Source of the DNA: Legionella_C dresdenensis
GTDB taxonomy: Bacteria > Pseudomonadota > Gammaproteobacteria > Legionellales > Legionellaceae
DNA: 64,000 bases
Assembly: GCF_042649825.1 (NCBI RefSeq)
Contig: NZ_JBHSAB010000006.1
Coordinates: 1-64,000 of the forward strand
Direction: 5' to 3'
The notes beneath the pieces are model-generated. The model did not search any database. It was given only the letters and a program-made list of their open reading frames with translations, and was not told the origin of the DNA. Below, one piece after another: positions 1-7,965 of the stretch. How positions within the stretch are numbered: the first letter of the stretch is position 1; each line of letters opens with the position of its first letter. Position numbers and translations under genes: made by a program.

Positions 1-60
1 ACGGACCAGCGCCGATGATAGTGTGGGGTTTCCCCATGTGAAAGTAGGTCATCGCCAGGG
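1..60 (+). rRNA. rrf: 5S ribosomal RNA, 3' end (partial)
   Basis: The first 60 bases read as the 3' half of a gammaproteobacterial 5S rRNA: GCGCCGATGATAGTGTGGGG, then a TTTCCCCATGTGAAAGTAGG segment, then TCATCGCCAGGG, where GCCAGGG is the strand that closes helix I with the missing 5' end. The gene starts upstream of the window. An rRNA operon therefore lies directly upstream of the Dot/Icm genes. The exact 3' end is uncertain by a few bases. Confidence 0.88.
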
Positions 61-73
61 CTTTATTAAAAAC

Positions 74-98
74 GTAGGTTGGGCTATAAAGCCCAACA
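74..98. repeat. REP-like palindrome, family A (single copy)
   Basis: GTAGGTTGGGC, short AT loop, GCCCAACA: a hairpin with GTTGGGC/GCCCAAC arms. It lies directly after the 5S rRNA. The same family recurs at 146, 350-430, 5127, 16251, 40372, 46063, 58371 and 59889, with decayed copies at about 31204 and 33341. Confidence 0.85.
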
Positions 99-145
99 CT
101 CCGTTATCAATCAAACCCAAAAATCAAATCCAAAACACCCAAACA

Positions 146-170
146 GTAGGTTGGGTCGTTTGACCCAACA
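146..170. repeat. REP-like palindrome, family A (single copy)
   Basis: GTAGGTTGGGTCG followed by TTTGACCCAACA. It is base-for-base identical over 25 bases to the copies at 40372 and 46063, which points to a dispersed, recently active or well conserved repeat family. Confidence 0.85.
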
Positions 171-193
171 TAAGCGCTCATAAATAACTCCCC

Positions 194-227
194 AACCCGG
201 GTTGCACTTCGTTCCACCCAGGCTACC
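194..227. repeat. REP-like palindrome, family B
   Basis: AACCCGGGTT, a CACTTCGTT spacer, then CCACCCAGGCTACC. The arms ACCCGGGT and ACCCAGGCT form an imperfect hairpin. The unit is related to the longer copy at 17696-17757, which begins GTAGCCTGGGTG and contains CGAAGTGAAACCCGGGTT. Confidence 0.7.
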
Positions 228-349
228 TGAAGATCCATTAAAACACACATTGCTCACAAATTAAATTTTGCAAAACCTATATAAAGGTCTACTATTTGAA
301 TATAGAATGATGTATTAAGTATTTTGTTTGCACAGGACATTTTTGTACT

Positions 350-430
350 ACGTGTAGGTTGGGCTGTAAAGCCCAACAACAGTGTTTAATCAGAGATCAA
401 ATGTTGGGCTTTACAGCCCAACCTGCACGT
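350..430. repeat. Inverted pair of family A palindromes (REPIN-like)
   Basis: Two family A units face each other. The left one (350-378) begins ACGTGTAGGTTGGG and ends CCCAACA; the right one (402-430) is its reverse complement over 29 bases with one mismatch. A 23-base spacer separates them. Each unit folds alone, and the pair can fold into one long hairpin, the architecture known as a REPIN. No REP-associated (RAYT) transposase gene lies in this window. Confidence 0.8.
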
Positions 431-480
431 AATATAAAAATTGCCCAGGCACAAAGAAATATTTTATAAAAACAGGTTTT

Positions 481-519
481 CTTAAGATTCTCTTAAGCAA
501 AATACTGATATCCTATTAT
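481..519 (+). promoter_or_regulatory. Candidate PmrA box and promoter of the Dot/Icm block
   Basis: Two nonamers, CTTAAGATT (481-489) and CTTAAGCAA (492-500), are separated by two bases. This matches the layout of the Legionella/Coxiella PmrA element (cTTAATatT, two bases, cTTAATatT), with the CTTAA cores exactly 11 bases apart. A TATTAT -10-like hexamer follows at 514-519, then TGGAG at 538-542 before the start codon at 550. The cores match better than the ends of each half, and the region is AT-rich, so this is a candidate only. Confidence 0.5.
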
Positions 520-549
520 GAATTTTTAATAGCTGTTTGGAGTTATAAT

Positions 550-888
550 ATGACCGGACTTTTTGGCCATGCAGTGAAAGCGGTTGATGTAGCACTTAAG
601 CCAACCGTAAGTCAGGTTCACCTGATGATTTCCAAAGTAGAATCCTATATTGCTAATTTGAGCAAAGTAGCTGCTGTGCGCGGTGAAACCGAGGATGGAA
701 AGCGTTGCAAAGAAGTATTGCAACAACTAGGTAATAGTTTGCTTACGACAGTTACACCAACTGCCGCTGCTCAAAAAACATCACAAACTACCTTTGGTTT
801 AACTGCTGAAACTCTGAAGCAGGCTACCAAACGTCCTGATGACCAGGATCCGAATGATACACCTGCAGTAACACCCAAAATGTCATAA
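550..888 (+). CDS. IcmR-position protein (FIR family), probable IcmQ chaperone
   Basis: This 112-aa protein sits immediately upstream of icmQ, the place held by icmR in L. pneumophila and by sequence-divergent functional homologues of IcmR (FIR genes) in other Legionella and Coxiella. Known FIR proteins bind IcmQ and hold back its membrane insertion and self-assembly. The sequence shows an amphipathic N-terminal part (about residues 1-70, with regularly spaced V, L and I) and a Pro/Asp-rich polar tail (about 90-112). No catalytic motif is visible, and I do not recognise the family from sequence alone. TGGAG seven bases before ATG supports the start. The assignment rests on position, size and composition. 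The gene begins about 490 bases after a 5S rRNA, without icmT or icmS before it. Confidence 0.7.
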   Translation: MTGLFGHAVKAVDVALKPTVSQVHLMISKVESYIANLSKVAAVRGETEDGKRCKEVLQQLGNSLLTTVTPTAAAQKTSQTTFGLTAETLKQATKRPDDQDPNDTPAVTPKMS

Positions 889-894
889 AAAAAT

Positions 895-932
895 ACAGGT
901 ATTCAGCATTGTTACTGAATACCTGTTATACT
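895..932. promoter_or_regulatory. Perfect 12-bp hairpin and possible extended -10 before icmQ
   Basis: ACAGGTATTCAG (895-906) and CTGAATACCTGT (915-926) are perfect inverted arms around an 8-base loop. No T-tract follows on the + strand, but a T-run follows on the - strand, so as a terminator it would stop leftward transcripts. TGTTATACT (924-932) right after it looks like an extended -10 and could give icmQ its own promoter. It may instead shape the mRNA between the icmR-type gene and icmQ. Confidence 0.5.
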
Positions 933-964
933 AGCATTATCAAATTCTAAAAAAATAAAACTCT

Positions 965-1546
965 ATGAAAGATGAACTGACTCCACAACAGGCGCAAGCA
1001 GTGCTCGATGCTTTTGATGAAGCATTGGCTGCAGGACCATGGGAGCAGTCTAATTTTTTACGGATAATCGGTAAAAATCTGCGCGAGATCAGAGACAATT
1101 TTGCAAGCCAGCTGGAGGCTCATGATAATATTGAGCAGGCAAAGCAAGCGAAGCGCTTTGCCAATCTCGAAGCACAACAGGAAGTGTTTATCAGTGTTTA
1201 TTCATCTGAAGGGAACAATATTCCGGCATGGGAGCGAATAATTGCCAACCTGCAGCGTTTTTTAATTACACGGCCAATTTATGCCAATGAAGAGCATATA
1301 AAATCTCTGATACGCTCTAAAGACAATAAATTGAATGAGGCCTACCTTGCAGTTTATGTAAACAAAGATGATATCCTCGTTGTTCCCCAGGAAAAAATTG
1401 CTGTAGACAAGTTTGGCAAACCATTAATGACTCTGAAAGACAAGTCGCTTAATCTTGAGAATATCACCCGTTTTGTCCATTATAGCGGCACTTATAAATA
1501 TGAAAAAGGCCGCTTGATCAAGAACCAGGAACAGCAGGACGGGTAA
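965..1546 (+). CDS. icmQ: Dot/Icm protein IcmQ
   Basis: This 193-aa protein matches IcmQ in length and character. The N-terminal part (about residues 5-55, including LDAFDEALAAGPWEQSNFLR) is the helical region that in IcmQ binds IcmR and inserts into membranes. The C-terminal part (about 80-185, with AYLAVYVNKDDILV and DKFGKPLMTLKDKSL) corresponds to the domain known to bind NAD+ with an ADP-ribosyltransferase-like fold. IcmQ is a cytoplasmic and peripheral component of the Dot/Icm type IVB system, controlled by its IcmR-type partner, the gene just upstream. The start has no strong Shine-Dalgarno sequence. Confidence 0.93.
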   Translation: MKDELTPQQAQAVLDAFDEALAAGPWEQSNFLRIIGKNLREIRDNFASQLEAHDNIEQAKQAKRFANLEAQQEVFISVYSSEGNNIPAWERIIANLQRFLITRPIYANEEHIKSLIRSKDNKLNEAYLAVYVNKDDILVVPQEKIAVDKFGKPLMTLKDKSLNLENITRFVHYSGTYKYEKGRLIKNQEQQDG

Positions 1547-1627
1547 AATACTTGCCTGGGCTCTCGCAAATACTGCTAAATTCGCTATATACTTATATTA
1601 CAAATTACTTAGGTAAATAGTTCTCTT

Positions 1628-2773
1628 ATGGCTCAACAACCGCAGCAGGGTGGTGGTGGTAGTGGAAACAATGATAATTCAATGGCTCCAGTATGGATTA
1701 TGGTCCTTATTGGGCTTATATGTTTTGTTATCTGGAAAACAGGGCATCAGCATATTGTTGCATTTGTATTTAAAATAAATGTCTGGCAGGCTAAATTTAT
1801 TAATCTTTTTGTAGATAATCCTATTTTACAAAAACAAATTTATATTATGGAAACCATTGATCCAAATTCGGTTTCCTGGAATCAGTTGTTGTTTTTGAGT
1901 GCTGGCGTAGGTGATTATGTACGCTATCCTATCACAGCTATTTTGATCGGTTTGGCATTTTTCCTCTATAAATCCAATGTGGTGCTTAAATTTCGTCGAG
2001 CGCATAATATGCAGACATTAAAAGCGCAGGAGCAATTTAACTGGCCTGCGATTATGCCGGTTGTCAAAGAAGATATTGTCAGCCAGGATATTAGCCAGGG
2101 ACCTTGGGCTATGGGGTTAACGCCGATTGAGTTTGCCAGAAAATACCATTTGCTCAAAAAGGAAGATGCGATTCTGGATAACCCTTTGCCAGGAATGGAA
2201 ATGACCGCTGGTATCCGTAAAGGCGATGCCAAACGTATTTTTACCTTGCAGTTAGGTCCTTATTGGGAAGGATTTGAGCGTTGTTCACCACAGGCATACG
2301 CCCTGGCTGCTGTTTTTATGGCGCGTCTGAACCGTGACCGTAATGCGGCAACCATGATTTTGGAAACACTGGATAGAACTTACGTCACAGGCAAACCGGA
2401 TTTCTCTGTTGCACGGCCTGTATTACAAAAGTACCAGAATATGGAGAATGTGCAGGAAATTACTTCCAGACATGCCTATGTGCTCACCGTCATGGCCTCT
2501 TTATTGCTTGCTGCGCGCCAGGATGGAGTAGTTGCCAGTTCTGAGTTTTTATGGTTAAAACCGCTCGATCGCAGATTATGGTATATGCTTAACAGTATAG
2601 GCAGGCAAACACCTTATGCTGAGGTAGGCGGTCCCTTTGCGCATTGGATTGCTGAAAAAGCTATGGGAAGAAAATCCCTGGTTCCGATGATTGACGAAGC
2701 CATCAAGGCATTGGAAATTGCGGTGAAAGAAGTGAAACTGTCTCAAAAAGAGTTGCAGGAGTTAAAGCCATGA
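1628..2773 (+). CDS. dotM/icmP: Dot/Icm coupling-complex protein DotM (IcmP)
   Basis: DotM is an inner-membrane partner of the coupling ATPase DotL and in L. pneumophila recognises acidic, glutamate-rich effector signals. The 381-aa protein has a Gly/Gln-rich N-terminus, a first membrane segment at about residues 22-45 (VWIMVLIGLICFVIW), a second at about 98-115 (ITAILIGLAFFLYK) and a large cytoplasmic domain to the C-terminus, the DotM layout. Its stop overlaps the dotL start in ATGATGA, indicating translational coupling. The start follows AGGTAAATAG, a weak ribosome-binding site. Confidence 0.95.
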   Translation: MAQQPQQGGGGSGNNDNSMAPVWIMVLIGLICFVIWKTGHQHIVAFVFKINVWQAKFINLFVDNPILQKQIYIMETIDPNSVSWNQLLFLSAGVGDYVRYPITAILIGLAFFLYKSNVVLKFRRAHNMQTLKAQEQFNWPAIMPVVKEDIVSQDISQGPWAMGLTPIEFARKYHLLKKEDAILDNPLPGMEMTAGIRKGDAKRIFTLQLGPYWEGFERCSPQAYALAAVFMARLNRDRNAATMILETLDRTYVTGKPDFSVARPVLQKYQNMENVQEITSRHAYVLTVMASLLLAARQDGVVASSEFLWLKPLDRRLWYMLNSIGRQTPYAEVGGPFAHWIAEKAMGRKSLVPMIDEAIKALEIAVKEVKLSQKELQELKP

Positions 2774-5124
2774 TGCGAGGTATTGAAGGCCGGCATGAAA
2801 TTGATCCAACAATGCTATTGCGGGATACTCGCACTGTTGGGCAGCGCATGGCTGATTTTTTCTCGGATCCGACTAACGTTTCAATTGTTTTGTTTTCATT
2901 AGCAGGAATGGCTTTTTATGTTTCAGAAGTCAGTGCATTGATTCTGCTGCTCGCCATGCCCTTTTTTCTTTACAGTTACACACGTAAACAGAAGCTCCCT
3001 TTCCGGTTGCCTAAGATTGCCAGAGTAAAAGATTACAATGATTTAAAACCGGGTATTCAAACGCCAAATATAGCACGAGGCATCGCTTTTTTTGGTAACG
3101 ATCGCAAAAGTGGCGAAGAATTATGGTTTGCCAATGAAGACTTACGTACCCACGCTTTAATTTTTGGATCAACCGGTAGCGGTAAAACCGAAACGCTGGT
3201 TTCACTGGCCTATAATGCCTTGGTACAGGCAAGTGGTTTTATTTATGTCGATGGAAAAGGCGATAATGCGCTGTTTGCAAAAATCTTCAGTATAGTCAGA
3301 AGCATGGGGCGGGAAGATGACCTGTTATTAATTAACTTTATGACTGGTGCGCGGGATATTATTGGTCCTCAGGAAAAACGTCTGTCTAATACCCTGAATC
3401 CATTTTGTCAGGGTTCATCAAGTATGTTAACCCAGTTAGTGGTAAGTTTGATGGGCTCATCAAACCAGTCAGGCGGCGATGGCGATATGTGGAAGGGCCG
3501 TGCTATCAGCTTCGTGGAAGCTTTAATGCGTCTGCTGGTATACATGCGTGACGATGGTGCGCTCCTGCTGGATGCAAATACGATTCGTAATTATTTTGAT
3601 TTAAACAAACTCGAATCCATTGTCCTTGATAAAGTGTTTCCGAGAGAGGATCAGGAAGCAATTAATATTGAATCAGTTCCAAAGCTGGTTACCGATCCGT
3701 TGCGGAACTATGTATTTAACCTGCCAGGTTACAACAAAGAGAAAAAAGGGAAACAGGTTTCACAGGTTCTGGAGCAGCATGGTTTTATCACCATGCAGTT
3801 AGTCCGTACGTTTTCATCGCTTGCGGACACCTATGGTCATATTATTCGAACCAATCTGGCCGAAGTCGATTTTAAAGATGTGATTTTGAATCGACGTGTG
3901 TTAGTTGTACTACTGCCCGCACTTGAAAAATCACCGGATGAATTATCAAATCTTGGAAAAGTTATTGTTTCTTCGCTCAAAGCGATGATGGCCGCAGGTC
4001 TTGGTGAGGACGTGGAAGGGGATTACCGCGACGTCATCGAGCGTAAGCCAACCAATTCACCGACACCGTTTATCTGTGTACTGGATGAGTATGGCTATTA
4101 TGCTGTACAAGGGTTTGCAGTCGTACCGGCACAGGCGCGTTCGTTAGGATTTTGCGCTATCTTCGCCGGACAGGATTTACCTGCGTTCCAAAAGGCGTCC
4201 AAAGAAGAAGCTGCTTCTATTGGTGCGAATACTAACATCAAGATCTGTATGAAACTTGAAGATCCGATTGAAACCTGGGATTTCTTCACCAAAACAGCCG
4301 GCGAAGCCTATGTGACCAAGGTTGATTCATTCCAGACTAAAGATAACAGCATGGTGAACAGTTATCTGGATACAAAAAGTTCATCATTTGAAAAACGGGC
4401 ACGCGTTGATTTGCTTGACCTGAAAGATCAGACAGAGGGTGAGGCGCATATCTTCTTCAAATCAAAAATTGTGCGTGCAAGGATGTTTTATGCCAACCCG
4501 AAACCGGTTAAACGACTGAAAGTTAATCAATTTCTTAAGGTTGAACCGCCATCGGATGATTTTCTGGTTAAACTGCAAAAGCAAATGGCAGGCTTTCAGA
4601 AAATACTGGCGAGCGGTAATCTAAGCATTGATGCTCATGCTGAAAGCGAAGAAATTTCACTGATTACCAGAGTACTTCATGAGAGCGAAATCAGTGAGCC
4701 TATTGAACGTGGAGTTGCTGCATTGCTCGCATTCCATGGTCATAATGAACCGCCACCACTAGAGGAGCTGGTTGAAGAAGAGGAAGACGGCGTATTAACA
4801 ATTTTCAGCAAGCTGCGCCGCAGTTTCAACTCTTTGCCATTGCTCGTGAAAGATGTCGATTCGTTTTCACAGCCCTTGTTACTTATGAATGAAACCCGCA
4901 ACCTGTTAACCACTATTGAACGCGCAAGCGGTGCAAAAGATAAGTACTCGGGTACAGTTGCCAATGAACTGATTAAAGACTTTCAAACAGCGACCAGTTA
5001 TCCGCCGCTGGAAAGAGATTACGTCAGCGGTGAAGATTTGGCTGACATTGCCAATGGTCTATGCGAGCGTATTATTATCGAAAGACAAAAAGCAGAAGAA
5101 AATGCAGCAACGGAAGAGTCATAA
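2770..5124 (+). CDS. dotL/icmO: Type IV coupling ATPase DotL (IcmO)
   Basis: DotL is the type IV coupling protein that gathers effectors at the inner membrane and powers their entry into the Dot/Icm channel. The 784-aa protein has two membrane segments at about residues 37-70, a Walker A motif GSTGSGKT (133-140) and a Walker B with LDE (438-440). The long C-terminal tail beyond about 590 contains acidic stretches (LEELVEEEEDG) and is the part that in L. pneumophila binds IcmS/IcmW, LvgA and DotN. Length matches the family. Two consecutive ATG codons open the gene, overlapping the dotM stop. A family A repeat follows its stop. Confidence 0.97.
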   Translation: MMRGIEGRHEIDPTMLLRDTRTVGQRMADFFSDPTNVSIVLFSLAGMAFYVSEVSALILLLAMPFFLYSYTRKQKLPFRLPKIARVKDYNDLKPGIQTPNIARGIAFFGNDRKSGEELWFANEDLRTHALIFGSTGSGKTETLVSLAYNALVQASGFIYVDGKGDNALFAKIFSIVRSMGREDDLLLINFMTGARDIIGPQEKRLSNTLNPFCQGSSSMLTQLVVSLMGSSNQSGGDGDMWKGRAISFVEALMRLLVYMRDDGALLLDANTIRNYFDLNKLESIVLDKVFPREDQEAINIESVPKLVTDPLRNYVFNLPGYNKEKKGKQVSQVLEQHGFITMQLVRTFSSLADTYGHIIRTNLAEVDFKDVILNRRVLVVLLPALEKSPDELSNLGKVIVSSLKAMMAAGLGEDVEGDYRDVIERKPTNSPTPFICVLDEYGYYAVQGFAVVPAQARSLGFCAIFAGQDLPAFQKASKEEAASIGANTNIKICMKLEDPIETWDFFTKTAGEAYVTKVDSFQTKDNSMVNSYLDTKSSSFEKRARVDLLDLKDQTEGEAHIFFKSKIVRARMFYANPKPVKRLKVNQFLKVEPPSDDFLVKLQKQMAGFQKILASGNLSIDAHAESEEISLITRVLHESEISEPIERGVAALLAFHGHNEPPPLEELVEEEEDGVLTIFSKLRRSFNSLPLLVKDVDSFSQPLLLMNETRNLLTTIERASGAKDKYSGTVANELIKDFQTATSYPPLERDYVSGEDLADIANGLCERIIIERQKAEENAATEES

Positions 5125-5126
5125 AC

Positions 5127-5152
5127 GTTGGTTGGGCTGCAAAGCCCAACAC
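5127..5152. repeat. REP-like palindrome, family A
   Basis: GTTGGTTGGGCTG followed by CAAAGCCCAACAC, three bases after the dotL stop. It opens a 214-base gap in the Dot/Icm block (5125-5338) and may mark a transcript boundary. The rest of the gap is AT-rich with no gene; a promoter for dotK is possible but not clear. Confidence 0.8.
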
Positions 5153-5338
5153 TCAACACAACAATACCTTATTAATTTTCATCTCTCAAATTAACAGTTT
5201 TTTTACACCATCAAGATCATTTATTATCCAGCTAAAAAAATTACCGCAATAATTTTACGAGAACCGCTTGTAAGATAATGATTTGTATGTTTTATTTGAA
5301 CTAATAAAATTACCCGGTAAATTTGGAAGAGAATTTAA

Positions 5339-5911
5339 GTGAGCTATTCACGTGCTGCTATGCAAAGACTTTCAACATGGCCTGCGACATTATTGCTTTT
5401 GCTGCTGTTAACAGGCTGTCAGGGTCCCAGTTATGTGCCCGCTGAAGAAGAGAATTTCAGGCTGCCGAGCCGCGTTGCCGGCAGTTCAGATAAAAAAGTG
5501 ATTGCTATGCAAGCCGCTTTTAGTAAATGCGGAGTTAAAGTTATAACAATCGGGCAGGATTATCTGATCAGTATTCCTTCAGCTGCACTGTTTGCTGATC
5601 AATCTCCTCGTTTGACCTGGCAATCTTTTGCTGTGTTGAATCAGGTAGCCGAATTTATGCAGCAATTTAGAAAAGTGGGCGTTAATGTTACTGCCTACAG
5701 TAGCAAATATGTTTCTTCAAAGAGAGAGCAGGCGTTAACTTTGGCTCGGGCCAGGGCTGTGTCTGATTATTTATGGTCACAAGGTATAGATAGCCGCTTT
5801 ATCTTTACGGAAGGAGCAGGAAGTGATAAGCCGATTTCTGCAAATGTTTCTGGTGGGGATCGTGAAATAAATTCTCGTATTGAGATAACATTCCGGGATG
5901 CGATTGTATAG
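5339..5911 (+). CDS. dotK/icmN: Dot/Icm lipoprotein DotK (IcmN), OmpA-like
   Basis: DotK is an outer-membrane lipoprotein associated with the Dot/Icm core complex. With the GTG start at 5339 (GGAAGAG about ten bases upstream) the protein has 190 aa; the ATG at 5360 is an alternative start. Either gives a signal peptide rich in leucine ending in the lipobox LLTGC, with Cys27 (GTG numbering) as the acylation site. Residues about 95-185 form an OmpA/MotB-like peptidoglycan-binding domain, with SSKREQALTLARARAVSDYL as the family's helix. It lies between dotL and dotJ, as in L. pneumophila. Confidence 0.92.
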   Translation: MSYSRAAMQRLSTWPATLLLLLLLTGCQGPSYVPAEEENFRLPSRVAGSSDKKVIAMQAAFSKCGVKVITIGQDYLISIPSAALFADQSPRLTWQSFAVLNQVAEFMQQFRKVGVNVTAYSSKYVSSKREQALTLARARAVSDYLWSQGIDSRFIFTEGAGSDKPISANVSGGDREINSRIEITFRDAIV

Positions 5912-5920
5912 GTGGTATAA

Positions 5921-6205
5921 ATGAGTCGAGGCGCCTGGGAGCGGATAAAGCTCTCCAAATCGTTTTATGTAAAGACATACAGGAGTGCTATTAATTTATT
6001 AATGATTTCAGTGATAACAAACTGTGTGCTGTTATTGCTGATTATCTATTTTCACTCTACTATGCCTGAACGCACCTATTATGCTTCAAACGGCATTACT
6101 GCCCCTGTAAAGCTAAGAGCGATGCTGCAGGCTAATGAGTCAGCTCAAGCCCTGCTGCCGCCTGATATTCCTAAGGATGATGATGTTAAAACTGTACCGC
6201 AATAA
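5921..6205 (+). CDS. dotJ/icmM: Dot/Icm inner-membrane protein DotJ (IcmM)
   Basis: This 94-aa protein has one membrane segment (about residues 24-44, LLMISVITNCVLLLLIIYF) and a short periplasmic tail. DotJ is a shortened paralogue of DotI, and both contain the TYYAS/KYFAT-type stretch just after the membrane helix, visible here as RTYYASNGI (DotI next door has KYFATSING). DotI and DotJ form a complex at the inner membrane. AGGTGG lies just before the ATG. The gap to dotK is 9 bases and to dotI 11 bases, so the three are surely co-transcribed. Confidence 0.92.
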   Translation: MSRGAWERIKLSKSFYVKTYRSAINLLMISVITNCVLLLLIIYFHSTMPERTYYASNGITAPVKLRAMLQANESAQALLPPDIPKDDDVKTVPQ

Positions 6206-6216
6206 AAGAGGATAAT

Positions 6217-6855
6217 ATGGCTGAAGATGCGTTAAGTGCCGTAGTACTACGAAATGAATTTTACCGTGATGGCCAGCGGAAAATTGTGGTTGGATTACTT
6301 GTATCCCTTGTGGTTAATCTTGTCATGGGATTGGTATTGTTTTATGTATTATCGCATCCGCCTGCTCCCAAATATTTTGCAACGAGCATTAATGGCCGCA
6401 TTACACCTCTTTATCCATTAAATGAGCCCAATCAGTCAGACTCGGCAATCCTGCAATGGGCAAATCAGGCAGCTATCGCAGCATTTACCTATAACTTTGT
6501 TAATTATCGTGATGAACTACAGGCTTCATCAGCCTTTTTTACCGCACAGGGTTGGCAACAGTTTTTAACTGCTTTACAGCAATCGAATAACCTTGATGCG
6601 GTTAAAGCTAAAAAACTGATTGTATCTGCCGTGGCTACCAGGGCGCCTATTATTTTGCAGAAGGGGATGCTTAATGGACGGTACTCCTGGCGTGTTCAGA
6701 TGCCGATTTTAGTAACGTATCAGAGTGCCAGCGAATTCTCACAACAAAATAATGTGGTTACCATGTTAATCACCCGGGTATCAACACTTAATTCACCGAG
6801 AGGAATAGGTATTGCCCAATTTGTAGTTGGCCCAGCTAGCGGCGGAGTAGGTTAA
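6217..6855 (+). CDS. dotI/icmL: Dot/Icm inner-membrane protein DotI (IcmL), VirB8-like
   Basis: DotI is the VirB8-type inner-membrane component of the type IVB apparatus. The 212-aa protein has a cytoplasmic N-terminus, a membrane helix at about residues 24-45 and a periplasmic domain (about 60-205) with the VirB8/NTF2-like pattern, including AAFTYNFVNYRDEL and the basic/aromatic strands YSWRVQMPILVTYQ. AGAGGA precedes the ATG. Its TAA stop shares a base with the dotH ATG, indicating coupled translation. Length matches L. pneumophila IcmL. Confidence 0.95.
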   Translation: MAEDALSAVVLRNEFYRDGQRKIVVGLLVSLVVNLVMGLVLFYVLSHPPAPKYFATSINGRITPLYPLNEPNQSDSAILQWANQAAIAAFTYNFVNYRDELQASSAFFTAQGWQQFLTALQQSNNLDAVKAKKLIVSAVATRAPIILQKGMLNGRYSWRVQMPILVTYQSASEFSQQNNVVTMLITRVSTLNSPRGIGIAQFVVGPASGGVG

Positions 6856-7961
6856 TGATGAATAAAAAGATATTGGCAAAGTCTGTGATAGGCTTGATAA
6901 CCTCGCTGGCTCTTAATTCTATGCCGGCTGCAGAGTTATGGGCCGCAGATCAGACCCAAACGGATTCTGCACAACAGGCTTTACAGCAGTTACGTTTATT
7001 GCAACAACGTTTGCAAACACAAAATGAGGCTGCCAATGGCACAATGCCTATGCCGCCGCAGCAACAGGAACAAGCAGCGCCGAAGTCTGCATCGAAACCT
7101 ACGCCAACCGTTTCTTTTAATAAACCACCGGTTGGCGGGGGAGCTTCTGAGGCTAAAAAAGATGATGTACCTACGCCGGATGATGAGGAAATAATTGATC
7201 AGACTGCGTTTGAAAACGTAAGCCGCAAATTGTTTCCATTGACGCCAGAACAGATATTAAGATTAAAACAAATGTATCAGGCTGGTGAATTTGCCCAGGC
7301 GGCTACCGCAGGTACACCGCCAAAACCAACTGCGACATCGCAAATGGTTAATTTGTCGCCTGGTTCCACACCGCCTGTAATAAGATTAGCCCAAGGATTT
7401 GTTTCTTCCCTGGTATTTCTGGATTCAACTGGCGCACCTTGGCCAATAAGTGCTTATGATCTTGGTGATCCGTCTGCCTTTAACATTCAGTGGGATAAAA
7501 CAAGCAATACCATTATGATTCAGGCGCAGAAACTTTATAATTATGGCAATCTCGCTATACGTCTGAAAGGTTTGAATACGCCTGTTATGCTGACTCTTAT
7601 TCCTGGGCAGAAGGCCGTTGATTACCGCGTAGATTTGCGAATTCAAGGTTATGGCCCTATGGCAAAAGATGTGCCTATGAGTGAAGGCCTGCCTCAAAGC
7701 GCCAATGATTTACTATTGCAAGTGCTTGATGGCGTGCCGCCTCCAGGCAGCCAGCGTTTGACCGTTAGCGGCGGTGATGCACGGGCATGGTTGCTTAACG
7801 AAAAAATGTACGTCAGAACCAATCTGACGATCTTGTCGCCGGGTTGGATTGGTACTATGACCAGCGCGGACGGAATGCACGCGTATGAAATGCAGAAATC
7901 GCCAGTATTACTGGTGTCCTGGCATGGTAAAGTCATGCAGCTTAAGGTAGAAGGGTTATAA
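6855..7961 (+). CDS. dotH/icmK: Dot/Icm outer-membrane core protein DotH (IcmK)
   Basis: DotH is a VirB9-like component of the outer-membrane core complex and reaches the outer membrane with the help of the lipoproteins DotC and DotD. The 368-aa protein starts with a signal peptide (about residues 1-31, ending near LWAAD), followed by a Gln-rich and Pro-rich low-complexity region (about 35-110) and a conserved C-terminal beta-rich domain (about 150-368, with IRLAQGFVSSLVFLDSTGAP and the closing LLVSWHGKVMQLKVEG). Two ATG codons open the gene at 6855 and 6858. The gap to dotG is four bases. Confidence 0.95.
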   Translation: MMNKKILAKSVIGLITSLALNSMPAAELWAADQTQTDSAQQALQQLRLLQQRLQTQNEAANGTMPMPPQQQEQAAPKSASKPTPTVSFNKPPVGGGASEAKKDDVPTPDDEEIIDQTAFENVSRKLFPLTPEQILRLKQMYQAGEFAQAATAGTPPKPTATSQMVNLSPGSTPPVIRLAQGFVSSLVFLDSTGAPWPISAYDLGDPSAFNIQWDKTSNTIMIQAQKLYNYGNLAIRLKGLNTPVMLTLIPGQKAVDYRVDLRIQGYGPMAKDVPMSEGLPQSANDLLLQVLDGVPPPGSQRLTVSGGDARAWLLNEKMYVRTNLTILSPGWIGTMTSADGMHAYEMQKSPVLLVSWHGKVMQLKVEGL

Positions 7962-7965
7962 ACAA

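Larger units (their letters stand above)
61..549. other. Repeat-rich intergenic region between the 5S rRNA and the Dot/Icm block
   Basis: No convincing gene is seen in these 489 bases. They hold four copies of the GTAGGTTGGG...CCCAACA palindrome (two single, one inverted pair), one copy of a second repeat (ACCCGGGTT...CCACCCAGGCTA) and, at the right end, a candidate PmrA box and promoter for the first Dot/Icm gene. No long T-tract terminator follows the 5S gene, so the first palindrome may serve that purpose; this is inference. Confidence 0.7.
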
